Of a stretch of 64,000 bases of DNA, positions 1-10,525 are shown in pieces. The stretch is from Ichthyophis bannanicus (Eukaryota > Chordata > Amphibia > Gymnophiona > Ichthyophiidae): positions 174,499,043 through 174,563,042 of the forward strand of contig CM066031.1 of NCBI GenBank assembly GCA_033557465.1, read 5' to 3'. Positions within the stretch are counted from its first letter, which is position 1, and the number at the start of each line of letters is the position of its first letter. The translations under genes and the position numbers were made by a program. The notes beneath the pieces are model-generated. The model was given only the letters and a program-made list of their open reading frames with translations, made no database searches and was not told the DNA's origin.

Positions 1-910
1 ATTATCTCATATTATACATCATAGTAGTGGTTCTAAATGAGGTTAGACAATAGGGAGAATGAGGCACAACCTTACTATCAGTGCCTCTGAAAAGTTGCCT
101 ACATTCTTATTCCTGCGTTCTAAGTTCTGAAACAGTGATAGGAGGATAAGGAATATGGGGATCATAAAGCTCTTTATAAAACTCCAATGGTAGTTTGTCT
201 GAACCAGAGGATTTACATAACTGCAAAGCTTTCACTGCAGTGGTAACTTCTCCATCCTGAGTTGTGTTCAAGAGGAGGTGAATTTCCTCTATGGAAAGTC
301 TAGGCAGATCAAGGGCAGCAAAAACATTCTTTAAGGTGGATTTCGATTGATCAAATTCTAGGGTGCATAAGGAAGGGTAATAAGAGAGAAACCATTCCAT
401 TATTTTATCATCAGGAAGAGCAAAAGTTATCTCCTTTATTTCTAATAGCTTGGATTCTATTGTTCATCCTGGGCTCTGAAAATATTGGGTCAACAGAAGG
501 CCGGCCTTATTACTACCAGCATAGCATATAGTAAAACACAAAATTAGAAGCCAATTGATTCATTATCTTCTCATAGTTAAATTCCAACTGTTTAAATTTG
601 GGCAGTATTAGAGGGTCATAACAGGTGGCAACACACAGCTGTGAGCACCTGGATCTCATTCTCTAGGACTGCAGTTTTATAGACTTTTCAAATTATAATA
701 TTTGGCATATCTTCTGTTTCATTCTCATGAAAGTACTCATTCACTAGGACAACTGGCTAATTTTCAAAATCTAGGCCATCAAGAAGAGCTAGACTGAATC
801 TCCAGACCAGGCTTTCAAAATTACCAAAAGACCAAGTGATTCATATAGTAGTGTGATCAGATTTAGATACTACACATTTTCAAGTCAACAACCACAAGTA
901 ACAAAACCTT
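1..910 (-). mobile_element. L1/Tx1-clade LINE fragment, ORF2 endonuclease end to start of RT
   Basis: Read on the minus strand, this piece holds the C-terminal end of an L1-type endonuclease (an SDH motif near 850 followed by a WRF-type motif near 810) and then the linker into the reverse transcriptase. The open stretch at 107-400 carries the RT-leading motif LPRLSIEE and KSSGSDKLPLEFYKE. Several stops and frameshifts show it is dead. The element continues on the far side of the provirus at 11170, where the endonuclease reading resumes, so the provirus inserted into this LINE. Clade assignment rests on motif order only. Confidence 0.7.
107..400 (-). pseudogene. L1-like ORF2 fragment, N-terminal edge of reverse transcriptase
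   Basis: This is a 97-residue open stretch inside the L1 remnant. The segment around residues 33-75 matches the typical L1 pattern just before RT motif 0: a P(R)LS element, an alternating helix and then a K-S-x-G-x-D-x-LPLEFYK block. Upstream and downstream reading continues only through frameshifts and stops. It has no function of its own now; in the living element this part joins the endonuclease to the RT that makes cDNA at the nicked target. Confidence 0.6.
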
Positions 911-1413
911 AGAGTGTGGTAGGCGACGGCCTATGATCCATGCTAATTGAACTAAGCAGACAGGCCTGAGCAGCTTGACCTGTAACTGAAGCCTGTAGTT
1001 AGGCCCAGAGGAATGAAAACCCCCCTGAATGATGACACCATAGAATTGAAACTTAACTCAGTTTAACTGAACATAGCTAAGCAGAAACGAAACTTAGAAA
1101 ATATAGAAAAACAAGTTTAATTGGTACTGATAAGGTGTGCTATGCTTCTATGGAATTAATTAACTCTGCAAAAAGCAAGGTTACAGTGCCCTGCTTCCCA
1201 TATGTTTTAACAAGCTAAGCGACCTTGGAGGAGAGATGTAACAAGTTAGAGACACTGACCATTGTAATTGGGACTAGAAGGGGGGCAACCAGGTGCTGAG
1301 CCCAGACCAGAGTCCCGATTGGGTAGCCATATCAGTACCGGGACCAATAGATGGGTGAGAGGGGTACTGGGACCAATGAAAAGTTTGCCTATGCTTAGAA
1401 TGGACAAGAAAGC

Positions 1414-1420
1414 TATAAAA
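1414..1420 (+). promoter_or_regulatory. TATA box of the 5' LTR
   Basis: TATAAAA lies about 43 bp downstream of a CCAAT box and 68 bp upstream of the ATTAAA signal, which is the expected core promoter layout of a retroviral U3. The same motif recurs in the 3' LTR at 11025-11031. Confidence 0.7.
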
Positions 1421-1487
1421 GTTGTTGTTTTACTAGAAGCCATTGCTCAGCCATTTTGAAATTGCTTATTGCTTGAGCCATGTGCAC

Positions 1488-1493
1488 ATTAAA
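1488..1493 (+). terminator. Polyadenylation signal ATTAAA in the 5' LTR
   Basis: ATTAAA is a common variant poly(A) signal. It sits between the TATA box and the LTR end; the functional copy would be the 3' LTR counterpart at 11099-11104. Confidence 0.6.
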
Positions 1494-1558
1494 CTGGCTT
1501 GGATCCTTGAAAAGACTCCTGGATTTATTTATTGCATGCTTATCTGCTGCTACATTCT

Positions 1559-1576
1559 TGGTGCGTTGGCCTGGAA
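1559..1576 (+). other. Primer binding site, tRNA-Gly type
   Basis: Four bases after the LTR end is TGGTGCGTTGGCCTGGAA. It begins with TGG, the complement of the CCA tail, and differs at only about two positions from the complement of the 3' end of vertebrate tRNA-Gly(GCC). The tRNA identity relies on recalled tRNA sequence. Confidence 0.7.
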
Positions 1577-2315
1577 GTGCGAGTGGTGGATAGTGTTCAA
1601 GTGAATAAATCCACGTAATTCGCCTTGAGGTTTGGTCCAGTTGGAACCATGCCAATCCGATGCAGGGGAATTCCCTGGGCCCACTGATCCTCTTGTATCG
1701 GAGGGAGTTCTGCCTGGCCTCGGCAGGCACTGGTTCTGGCTGGCCAACACCTCCGACCCGGGGGAGTCCAGGATCCAACTCAGAAGCTTGGGAACCAGAT
1801 CTGGTAAGTATAGTTTTGAAAACCTGTCTAGACAGATGAGTTAGAACTGCAGTTTGAAATTTGTGAAACTTTGGTAAGAATTTGAAACTTGGAATTTGTA
1901 ATCTCGAGAAAATTGGAAATTGGTAAGACTTAAGTCTTTGTTTGAAAATCCTTGCATGAGTATTCGCAAGGTACAGCTGTTATAGAGAATCATGATTCAG
2001 CCTAGTCAGAGCAGACAGGACTGGGTTTTTGGTATGTCTAGACAGAAATAGAAAGAGCAGTACTGCCATTGGAACTTGGAATTTGTAATCTCGAGATATT
2101 GGGAATTGGTAAGAGAGCATGATCACCTCTCAAGGAAGGGCCGAGTAACCCCGCATGGGAATTCACCGGGTGAAACCCTCATCCTTTTTGTAATTGGGAA
2201 AAAGACTAGTCAGAATAGATAGAAAGGAATGCATTCTGAGATACGTTGCTAGCATGATTGTGTGAATGAAGTGTGAATGAGAGGTCTGGCAGCACGGATC
2301 AAGCGAGAGTGGACT
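1577..2315 (+). other. Proviral untranslated leader
   Basis: This leader of about 740 bp lies between the primer site and the L2 insert. It holds a good splice-donor match (CTG|GTAAGTA, GT at 1804-1805) and an internal direct repeat (1884-1929 and 2071-2115) sharing GGAATTTGTAATCTCGAGA followed by TTGGTAAGA. No gag-like open frame is present before the L2 sequence begins. Packaging signals would be expected here but cannot be read directly. Confidence 0.6.
1804..1809 (+). promoter_or_regulatory. Probable retroviral splice donor
   Basis: CTGGTAAGTA fits the 5' splice-site consensus and lies about 250 bp after the LTR, a common place for the donor that makes env mRNA. Confidence 0.45.
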
Positions 2316-3445
2316 CTTTTTGAGCCGCCACATCCTCACGCTGCTAGCTCTACCTGGGAAGGGATCGAGCCACCGAGACACCAGCGCCGCACCAGCACCA
2401 GCCCTGACCAATCGGAGCTGAGGTCCGACTTTAAAAGCAGCCGCAAGCAGGCCTCAAGCCCTTTTGAGCCGCCACATCCTCACGCTGCTAGCTCTCCCTG
2501 GGAAGGGATCGAGCCACCGAGACACCAGCGCCGCACCAGCACCAGCCCTGACCAATCGGAGCTGAGGTCCGACTTTAAAAGCAGGCCTCAAGCCCTTTTG
2601 AGCCGCCACATCCTCACGCTGCTAGCTCTCCCTGGGAAGGGATCGAGCCACCGAGACACCAGCGCCGCACCAGCACCAGCCCTGACTAATCGGAGCTGAG
2701 GTCCGACTTTAAAAGCAGCCGCAAGCAGGCCTCAAGCCCTTTTGAGCCGCCACATCCTCACGCTGCTAGCTCTCCCTGGGAAGGGATCGAGCCACCGAGA
2801 CACCAGCGCCGCACCAGCACCAGCCCTGACCAATCGGAGCTGAGGTCCGACTTTAAAAGCAGCCGCAAGCAGGCCTCAAGCCCTTTTGAGCCGCCACATC
2901 CTCACGCTGCTAGCTCTCCCTGGAAGGGATCGAGCCACCGAGACACCAGCGCCGCACCAGCACCAGCCCTGACCAATCGGAGCTGAGGTCCGACTTTAAA
3001 AGCAGCCGCAAGCAGGCCTCAAGCCCTTTTGAGCCGCCACATCCTCACGCTGCTAGCTCTCCCTGGGAAGGGATCGAGCCACCGAGACACCAGCGCCGCA
3101 CCAGCACCAGCCCTGACCAATCGGAGCTGAGGTCCGACTTTAAAAGCAGCCGCAAGCAGGCCTCAAGCCCTTTTGAGCCGCCACATCCTCACGCTGCTAG
3201 CTCTCCCTGGGAAGGGATCGAGCCACCGAGACACCAGCGCCGCACCAGCACCAGCCCTGACCAATCGGAGCTGAGGTCCGACTTTAAAAGCAGCCGCAAG
3301 CAGGCCTCAAGCCCTTTTGAGCCGCCACATCCTCACGCTGCTAGCTCTCCCTGGGAAGGGATCGAGCCACCGAGACACCAGCGCCGCACCAGCACCAGCC
3401 CTGACCAATCGGAGCTGAGGTCCGACTTTAAAAACAGCAGCAAGC
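2316..3445 (+). repeat. Eight-copy tandem array of ~144-bp monomers
   Basis: Unit starts (GAGCCGCCACATCC) fall at about 2322, 2466, 2600, 2744, 2888, 3031, 3175 and 3319, giving periods of 144, 134, 144, 144, 143, 144 and 144 bp. The 134-bp period comes from a 10-bp deletion. Units are nearly identical. Each contains a CCAAT box (GACCAATCGG) and, some 25 bp later, a TATA-like CTTTAAAAGC. The array ends by diverging into GC-rich sequence at about 3440. Its place upstream of a LINE coding region resembles promoter monomers of rodent L1 elements; promoter activity is an inference. Confidence 0.85.
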
Positions 3446-4591
3446 AAACGCGCCCGCGCCTGAGGGCAGCGCACGAGGGCCCTTTGGCACGGCCCTTAGG
3501 CTAAGGCGCTTACCGCAAATATAAGACCAAACTAAAGACACAGAAAACAACGAAGAGCAATCTAATTACTACACCCTGGTACTACTGGAGCCCTCCTAGG
3601 GTCGAGATCGCGTACCTCACAATTTAATTCAGATCTTCAACACAGCAAGTATAACCCTGTGAATGTGATAAAGATAGATAGACAATCTATTCAGCCTATT
3701 GCTAAATTAGAATGCTAAATTAGATCAGCTTATACTGCTCTCTGAGGTTTCTTGCAGTCACACACACTGCATTGTACACTACTCTACAATCGCAGTTAGT
3801 TTATTACCACTACCATCAACTTGCTTTACTAGTATCACTAACCAAGTGGACATTGAGTCATCTGATACAAATACATAACCATTAGTATACTGTAACAAGC
3901 ATATTGTGTATTTATGCTAGAATTTACTGCACCGTCACATTTAGCTAATTACTAAGATATTTAACATCTGTATTCACTAGCAACTATAGTAACATGCATG
4001 TTAATGTTGTTAGTCATCCAAATATATTACTGCTAAGACTTTTCATATAATACACTACCGGATGATTCTTACTACTGTTAGTAAATCATTTATTACTGTT
4101 TAATTGATACTGTTGTCAGTAACCCCTTCAAGAACCATTGCTACTGTTGTCAGTAACCTCTTCAAGAACCATTAGCTGACTTACTGTCGCCAGTAAATCA
4201 GCTATAATTACTGCCTGATACTTAATGCCTGATACTTACTGTTGTCAGTAAATTATCGTCTTAATATTCTCTAGTGTATTAATGTTACATTACATGTTTT
4301 GCTGATACTACTACTCTTATACACAAATTAATTACTGAAATATAAATAATTACACTTAATTCACCTCTCCAGGAATTGACAAGTGTGACATCTAACAAAC
4401 TAAAACCATAAATTAATAACTACTACTAAATACTACAACCCCTCATTATAGATAGATAATCAACCAGCATTAACTTTGGGCGAATTTGATGCTCAATCTC
4501 CCCAATTTAAACAACAACCTTGCTCATTGTATAAGACTGACACACATTTTACTTTACATAAGCAAATCAAACACTATTCAATCTCACCTCA
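3446..4591 (+). other. L2 5' untranslated region
   Basis: This begins with a GC-rich block to about 3510 and then becomes AT-rich. A short motif TACTGTTGTCAGTAA recurs several times between about 4100 and 4250. A 60-codon open frame at 4486-4668 overlaps the ORF2 start but has no recognisable domain; no L2 ORF1 protein is identifiable. Confidence 0.5.
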
Positions 4592-5539
4592 TTGACACAA
4601 ATGACACCTACAACAACTATGTTACTAAAAGCGACCTACACCTGCATCCTCCTAACAATCCTAGTTGACCTAACTCTAACACTTAACAGTAAAAACTATA
4701 AAACAATTCCAATCATACACACAACAAACCGGAACAACCCCCATATTGGTCATTACTCCCCATATAACCAAACTAAAATAAACTACCACAGACTTATCCA
4801 AATAAAGCAAACTAAAATACAACATATCACTCAGTTAGACCACCACTACAAATCAACTTCTTTATCATGCACCCTTATAAATGCTCGATCTTTAAAAAAT
4901 AAAATCCCTATAATTAATGATCTACTGACCGACTCAAAGCCTGATATACTATGTATAACAGAGACTTGGCTCTCTGATACAGATACAGTTACTCTAAATC
5001 AACTTGACAACGCCACCTACGATATCTTCTATTCACATAGAGCCAACAGAAAAGGAGGTGGTGCATTGATTATGACAAATAAAACACTAAAAGCTAAAAA
5101 AATACTAACTAACTCAAACAACAACACCGACATTCTTATAATAAAAATAGACCACCTTAGAATATGTTTAATTTACAGACCCCCCAACCAAAATGCAAAC
5201 AGCCTCCACTCACTAATTGAACTCTTCAACTCATCTTCAGAACAGAATCCACTAGTTGCCCTAGGTGATTTCAACCTTCCCTCACTACCAATAAATGAAT
5301 CCAATCTTTTTCTTGAAACGATATCTGATTTAGACTTCCATCAAGTAATAAATACACCTACCCACACCAAGGGTGGCACTCTTGATCTTGTACTAATACC
5401 CAACACAATCTATAATCTGTTTAAACCAGACTCATTAGAATGTTCTCAAATACCTTGGTCTGATCATCACATGATCAAACTAAATCTCAACTACAATACT
5501 AACTCCATCAAAAACACACAGGAAATGACCAGACTATAA
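4592..5539 (+). pseudogene. L2 ORF2 part 1: apurinic-type endonuclease
   Basis: This 315-codon frame encodes the LINE endonuclease that nicks target DNA. Visible motifs in order are INARSLKNK (about residue 97), CITETWLSD (about 119), RKGGGALI, LIYRPP, VALGDFNLP (about 222), GTLDLVLI and WSDHHMI (about 290), which together mark an APE-like nuclease with its catalytic Asn, Glu, Asp and His. The first 35 residues are unusually hydrophobic. The frame ends at a stop after a one-base frame change near 5525; reading continues as DQTIKFKKF in another frame. Confidence 0.8.
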
Positions 5540-7676
5540 AATTTAAGAAATTTAATGAAATTGAGTTTCTAGATTCCACAATCCCTCACCTTACTTTATC
5601 CCCAACAAACCTGGATGAAGCCGTCAAAACCTGGCACACTACCATAAACAATGCAGCCAAAATAACTCAACTTAATAAAAAACAAACTCACTCAAAAACC
5701 AACCGTACACCATGGTTTAATAGCACATTAAAACAAATGAAAAGAGAACTTAGAAACCTTGAACGCAAATGGCGTAAAACTAAATCTACCATCGAAAAGG
5801 AAATATACTACAACCACCTTACACTTTATAAAGATGCTATCGATACCTCAAAGAAAAATTATTACGCTACAATCCTATCAAAATCATATAATAGACCAAG
5901 GGAACTTTTTTCAATTGTTAACAACCTAACAAACACTTCCCAAAATACTAGCAAGGAAATCACTGACATCTCAGTACAAACTCTAGCCAATTATTACCAA
6001 AACAAAACAAAACACTCACCAATGACACTAGACCCTATCTACAAACCCCTCCACATGCTAAATGAATGGCCAGAATTTCACTCCATATCCAAAACATCAT
6101 TAAAAAATATCATTCTCAACCTCAATACTACAACCTCTTACCTCGACCCCTGCCCAGTAACCTGGATAAAAAACACACTCCCAACTCTTCTACCCTTCAT
6201 ACTCTCCATGGTTAATCTATCACTACTCCAAGGATATCTCCCACCATCACTTAAACATGTACAAATCAGACCAATACTGAAGAATAACTCACTTGACAAA
6301 ACTGCCCCGAAATCTTACCGACCTATATCAAGCATACCTTTCTTAGCTAAAGTCATAGAAAAAACCGTACAAATACAGACACAAGATTTCCTTGATTCAT
6401 CCTACCCTCTTGACGACCAACAATATGGATTTCGTCCTAAGCATGGAGTGGAAACACTTTTGACTGTTCTGACCGATACACTCCTAAGAGGAATTGACAA
6501 CCACAAAAAGCTTTCATCCTCTTATTTATAGACATATCAGCCGCTTTTGATAGTGTTCACCATTCAATAATACTGAACAACTTAAGATACATAGGAATAT
6601 ACTCTACAGTGCATAAATGGTTCACGTCTTATCTGAGCAATAGAACCCAAAATGTCAGAATAGGCAATCAAACATCGGAATCATATAAATTTGAAACAGG
6701 TTTACCACAGGGCTCAGCGCTCTCAGCTCTGCTATTTAATATATATATAAAACCTGTTTGCGACATCTTTAAAAAATATGGTGTACTCTATCATCTATAT
6801 GCAGATGATATTATGATGTACATCCCTTTCACAATTCCTAACATACCGTTGCAGCTACTATCAGATTGTTTTAATGAAATAACTTTATGGCTAAATGCCC
6901 ACAACCTTCAAATAAACCATTCAAAAACCGAAGTGCTAATTGTCACTAAAAATCAAGACTACACCCCACCTACACATATAACACTTCAAAACCAAGAAAT
7001 TAAAATAAAAAATGAAGTGAGATACTTAGGGGTCATTATAGACAAACACCTCACATTAGATACCCATATCAGGAACACCACAAAGAAAATCTATTTCAAA
7101 CTCAAAACACTGAAACAACTTAGACCGCTTGTATACATACATGATTTCATCAGTATAATCCAAGCCACCATAACCCCTCACTTTGACTTTGCTAATCTTA
7201 TATTATTAGGTACATCAAAACATAACATTAAAAGACTGCAAATTGCACAAAACTCAGCAGCGAGGATTATAACAAAAACACACTCTCATCAACATATAAC
7301 ACCAATACTAGCTTCACTTCACTGGCTACCAATTCAAAGCCGAATAACATACAAAACACTAATAACTGCATTTAAAACACTATTTGACATGGCACCAAGA
7401 ACATTAAGTAACTTAATTACCAAAGAAAATCCAAAACCTACTCAAAGAAAAGGTCATCTGAATAAACTCAAAACCCCCAATGACTTCATAAAAACAAAAA
7501 AATCAACAAACAACAGAGCGTTCTCTCATGCAGCCCCAATAGCCTGGAATGCCCTCCCTGTTGAACTAAGAATGTCAACAGAGATTAATGATTTCCGTAA
7601 AAAACTGAAAACACACCTTTTCACAATTCACTACAATAACATAGACCAACCCTTAAAAGAACTAGATAATGGATAA
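5527..7676 (+). pseudogene. L2 ORF2 part 2: reverse transcriptase, one frameshift
   Basis: The RT moiety continues from the endonuclease in frame 1 (to about 6515), then shifts frame at an A-run near 6505-6515 and stays open to 7676. Motifs include SYRPISSIPFLAKVIEK, QYGFRPKHGVE, FIDISAAFDSVHH (6529-6567), GLPQGSALSALLF and YADDIMMY with both catalytic aspartates intact. The C-terminal region ends with the L2-type SLHWLPIQSRITYK. The product would prime cDNA synthesis at the nicked target. The two frameshifts make this copy non-autonomous. Confidence 0.85.
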
Positions 7677-7974
7677 TCACTAACTCTATGCTCAACATCC
7701 CACTATATCAGAAAAGATAATCCCCCCCAATTGAATCAGAACTCAATACGGTTATACCTCACATAAAATATATATGTATATATAATGTATAAAGTGTTGC
7801 ACCGTTATGTGCCAATTTGTTCAACATTTTCTGTTAAATTTACATTGTATATAGTTATATGACGTTACATGTAAAACAAACTATGCTTTTGTTGACTGTT
7901 GTTAATTGTGAACCGCAGCTGATCTCTGGAAGCTGCGGTATATAAGCGCTTGTTAAATAAATAAATAAATAAAT
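7677..7974 (+). other. L2 3' UTR and (TAAA)n tail
   Basis: The end reads GTGAACCGCAGCTG, then AGCTGCGGTATATAAGCG and five TAAA-type units. This small hairpin plus TATAA plus TAAA tail recurs at 14264 (reverse), 26220, 32270, 36650 (reverse), 40540 and 44500, either as L2 ends or as SINE tails, and is probably what the L2 RT recognises. Confidence 0.75.
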
Positions 7975-8660
7975 CACCAGTTCTGGGTCTACCCGATGTC
8001 CAGAAAACCTTGCAGTCTCTATGTTCATGAGTCGCAAGGAAATGTTCTGGGAGTGTTGACTCAATCTCTTGGACCTTATTTGAAAAGCTGTTACAGCTAC
8101 AGCCTTCCTAGTAAGCAAAAACTAAAAGAAAAATCCCTTTGAGACAGAATCTTCAAGTTACTGTACCACACTCTGTTCTAACCAATATGAAATACAAAGG
8201 AAATTACTAGCTAACAAATCTATGAATGTTGAAGTATTAGAGTATGTTGTGTGAAAACCCCAGATACAACTGAAGGGTCAGTCAAGCTTTCAATCCTGCT
8301 ATGTTGTTATCAGTTGGTCTTGATCCCCTGATCATGACTGTTTAGAAATTATGGACACTGTATTCTCAAGCCACCTGGATTTGACTGATGTCCCTATGGA
8401 GAACCCTGAACAGACTTTCTTTGTGGCTGAAGGCAGTTTCATCATCAATGGACATTGTTGTGCTAGATATGCAGTGGTGACCCCTGATTTGGTAGTTGAG
8501 TCCTCAGCCCTGGCCCTAGAAACTTCACCACAGAAAGCTGAACTGATAGTCCTCACCAGAGCACTAACAATAGGAAAAGAGCCCTGTCTAAATGTGTACC
8601 CAGATTTCAAGTATGCCCTTACAACCTTGCATGCATATGGGGCCCTGTACAAAGAATGAG
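7975..8660 (+). pseudogene. Retroviral pol remnant: RT connection and RNase H
   Basis: Immediately after the L2 tail the reading is retroviral: the connection region first, in broken frames, then an RNase H-like segment. The open stretch 8351-8659 shows the family's PQKAELIVLTRAL block and a YPDFKYAL block. The first catalytic site reads AEGS, so its aspartate is lost. Frames upstream contain several stops. In a working virus this domain removes RNA from RNA-DNA hybrids. The polymerase part is missing. Confidence 0.7.
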
Positions 8661-8744
8661 GGTGGATAACCTTAGGAAGCAAGTCCATTAAGTATAGCCC
8701 CAAGATATTGATATTAATAGATACATACTGCCTATAGATCTCAA

Positions 8745-9315
8745 AATTTAGGAAAAGTAGAATGTATGAATAGAACCCTGAAATCTCAGTTGTCCAAACT
8801 TTGCCAAGAGGCTTATCTGAAGTGGCCCCAGGTTCTTCCCATAGCCCTTCTTAGGATATACTTAGCCCCTGCTAAGTCTTTAGGAGTTTCCCTTTTTGAG
8901 ATTCTGTATGGGCAACCCCTGCCTATTGTATAGGAAATAAAAGGAGATATGAGACAGATAGGATCTGAAATTATTAGACATGAACTATTGGTTTTAAGTT
9001 CTGTTTTGCAGGAGTCTTCATACCTGAGTACAAAATCGATTACTCATCAATTTGCCTGAACCCCTGCATCCTTTCAAGCCTGGAGTCTCGGTGTGGATCA
9101 AAGAGTGGAGAAAGATACTGTTAGCCCTGCATTGGAGAGGACCCTATGTCGTCATCCTGTCAACTCCAACTGCAGTAAAAGTCGCAGAATTTGAACCTTG
9201 GACCCATCATAATCAAGTGAAGCCAGCAGCTGCTCTTGAACCTGATCACTGGACTACTGTACAGCATCCTGAGACTCCATTGCACCTCACCCTACGACAA
9301 CAACCACGGACCTAA
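8745..9315 (+). pseudogene. Retroviral integrase, C-terminal part only
   Basis: A GKVECMNRTLK segment (8757 onward) marks the end of the integrase core, including the probable last catalytic glutamate, followed by a tryptophan/proline-rich helix region. After stops, the frame 9052-9315 carries the C-terminal GPY-type motif WRGPYVVILSTPTAVKV and an end like that of gammaretroviral integrases. The zinc-binding N-terminus and first two catalytic residues are missing: only about 85 bp separate this from RNase H. Confidence 0.75.
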
Positions 9316-9845
9316 GACTTATTGGTCCCTCAGAAACTGCACTGTTTCAAGACTGTTTGTTTATCTGAAGGTAAGCCTCACATCTGGAAAAAAAAAAAAA
9401 CTGCAATCATCAGAAAGAGACTGTGTTGTGTTAAGAAATTGAATCTTCTAAGAGACTGTGTTTAAATACTCTGAAAAGACTGTTTTGATCTCCTAAAGAG
9501 TGAACTGCTCTAAGGAAGCAATAATAGCCTAAGAGACTATGCTATGATATTTTAAGAAATTGAGACATCCCAGAGGACAGTGATACTTTGGAATCTACAG
9601 CCTTACTCCTGCCAAAAAGCTGGTAGGTCTACGTACGGCAGAAGCTTGAGGATCTACAATCAACCCTACATCTGTTATCTGTTGTGGAAGTCGACAGTTC
9701 CACCAATTTTCCAGAGACTATGCCCATTATGTATTATTGCTTTATTTTGGCAGCAGCCTTGGAGTGCTTTGAAATGACTTTTGCCTTATCTCCCTGGGCA
9801 GCCTGTATAAGTACAACATGAACTGGACCGAAGGTCACTCAGACC
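9316..9845 (+). other. Proviral pol-env junction, no intact frame
   Basis: This stretch contains an A-run (9390-9401) and several imperfect AGAGACTGTG-type repeats (9415-9550). Short open frames here show no domain. It probably derives from the end of pol, the env acceptor region and env N-terminal sequence, now unreadable. Confidence 0.4.
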
Positions 9846-10424
9846 TTGTTTTATCATTCTTCCTATACTTGCATTGGTATACTCTCCAATCCAAAAGTTG
9901 TTCTAGATCTTGACTTTCTACAAGGCTATGCAAGCCACCGTTGCAATTCCTCATACCACCACCAGAACTTGTTTCTTGAACTTACTGGAGCAATAGCATC
10001 TAGTCTCCACACTTCTGACTGTTTCTATTGTGGAGGAACTAAGATGGGAGATCAGTGGCCCTGGGAGACGCAAGAACTGAACTATTCTATCCTATACAAT
10101 CAGACTGATTTACATAATACTACTAGTGAGTGGGTATTGGCCCACCCCATTGTTGAAAGTTTGTGTTTTGTTCGGACTGGACCACAATCTACTACAAAGG
10201 ATGGACAGCTGGTCTGTCTAAATCAGAAGCTTTACGACAGCACAACAAAAGATGCAACTGAACCTTCTAATCCTTTAGTTCTTTTTCCCACTCTTGCCAA
10301 ACTATGGACTTTGACTATCTGCCTGTTGCTCCCTTGTTTCTTGCCATTTTGCTTGCAAATGATAACTTCAGTTATTAATAACACTGTAGAGCGTAAGACA
10401 GCTACAAAGATGCTAGCTATGTGA
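9846..10424 (+). pseudogene. Truncated retroviral env-like frame
   Basis: This 192-codon frame has several N-glycosylation sequons (NSS, NYS, NQT, NTT), paired cysteines (CFYCGG) and a hydrophobic stretch LWTLTICLLLPCFLPFC near residue 152, followed by a short polar tail. That fits part of an envelope surface region fused directly to the membrane span, with most of the transmembrane subunit, including its fusion region, deleted. It sits where env is expected, just before the purine tract. No furin site is visible. Not capable of entry function. Confidence 0.6.
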
Positions 10425-10510
10425 ACTTACTACCCTATACCACAGAGTGATACCTTTACCTAGTATTATGTGATTTGATTCTCACACCTTATTAACATGC
10501 GGGTGAGAAT

Positions 10511-10525
10511 AATCAAAGGGGGGAA
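10511..10525 (+). other. Polypurine tract
   Basis: AATCAAAGGGGGGAA lies directly before the 3' LTR, the position where plus-strand DNA synthesis is primed. Confidence 0.85.

Larger units (their letters stand above)
915..1554 (+). repeat. 5' LTR of the provirus
   Basis: This 640-bp LTR has TG...CA ends and appears identical base for base to the 3' LTR. It contains two GGGACCAAT boxes (near 1339 and 1369), a TATAAAA at 1414-1420 and an ATTAAA polyadenylation signal at 1488-1493, in the usual U3-R-U5 order. Small open frames of 63-65 codons occur in both LTRs only because the LTRs are duplicates. Confidence 0.93.
2316..7974 (+). mobile_element. L2-clade LINE with 5' tandem monomers, inside the provirus
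   Basis: In order this has eight ~144-bp monomers, a 5' region to about 4590, an endonuclease-RT open frame broken by two frameshifts, a 3' UTR, and a tail with a small AGCTGCGG stem sequence then TATAAGCG and (TAAA)n. The tail type, the GLPQGS and YADD motifs and the C-terminal SLHWLPI motif place it in the L2 clade. It lies in the same orientation as the provirus and is bounded directly by proviral leader and by the end of RT. Confidence 0.75.

Noticed and set aside
1246..1459. 63- and 65-codon frames in the LTRs
   Set aside because: They appear identically in both LTRs because the LTRs are copies, lie in U3, and overlap each other on opposite strands.
2277..2699. 140-codon frame across the monomers
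   Set aside because: It is open only because the repeat unit lacks a stop in that phase; it breaks at the 134-bp unit and has no domain.
2316..3445. Regular array that might be taken for CRISPR
   Set aside because: The whole 144-bp unit is repeated with no short repeat plus unique spacer pattern; it is a tandem monomer array in a vertebrate LINE.
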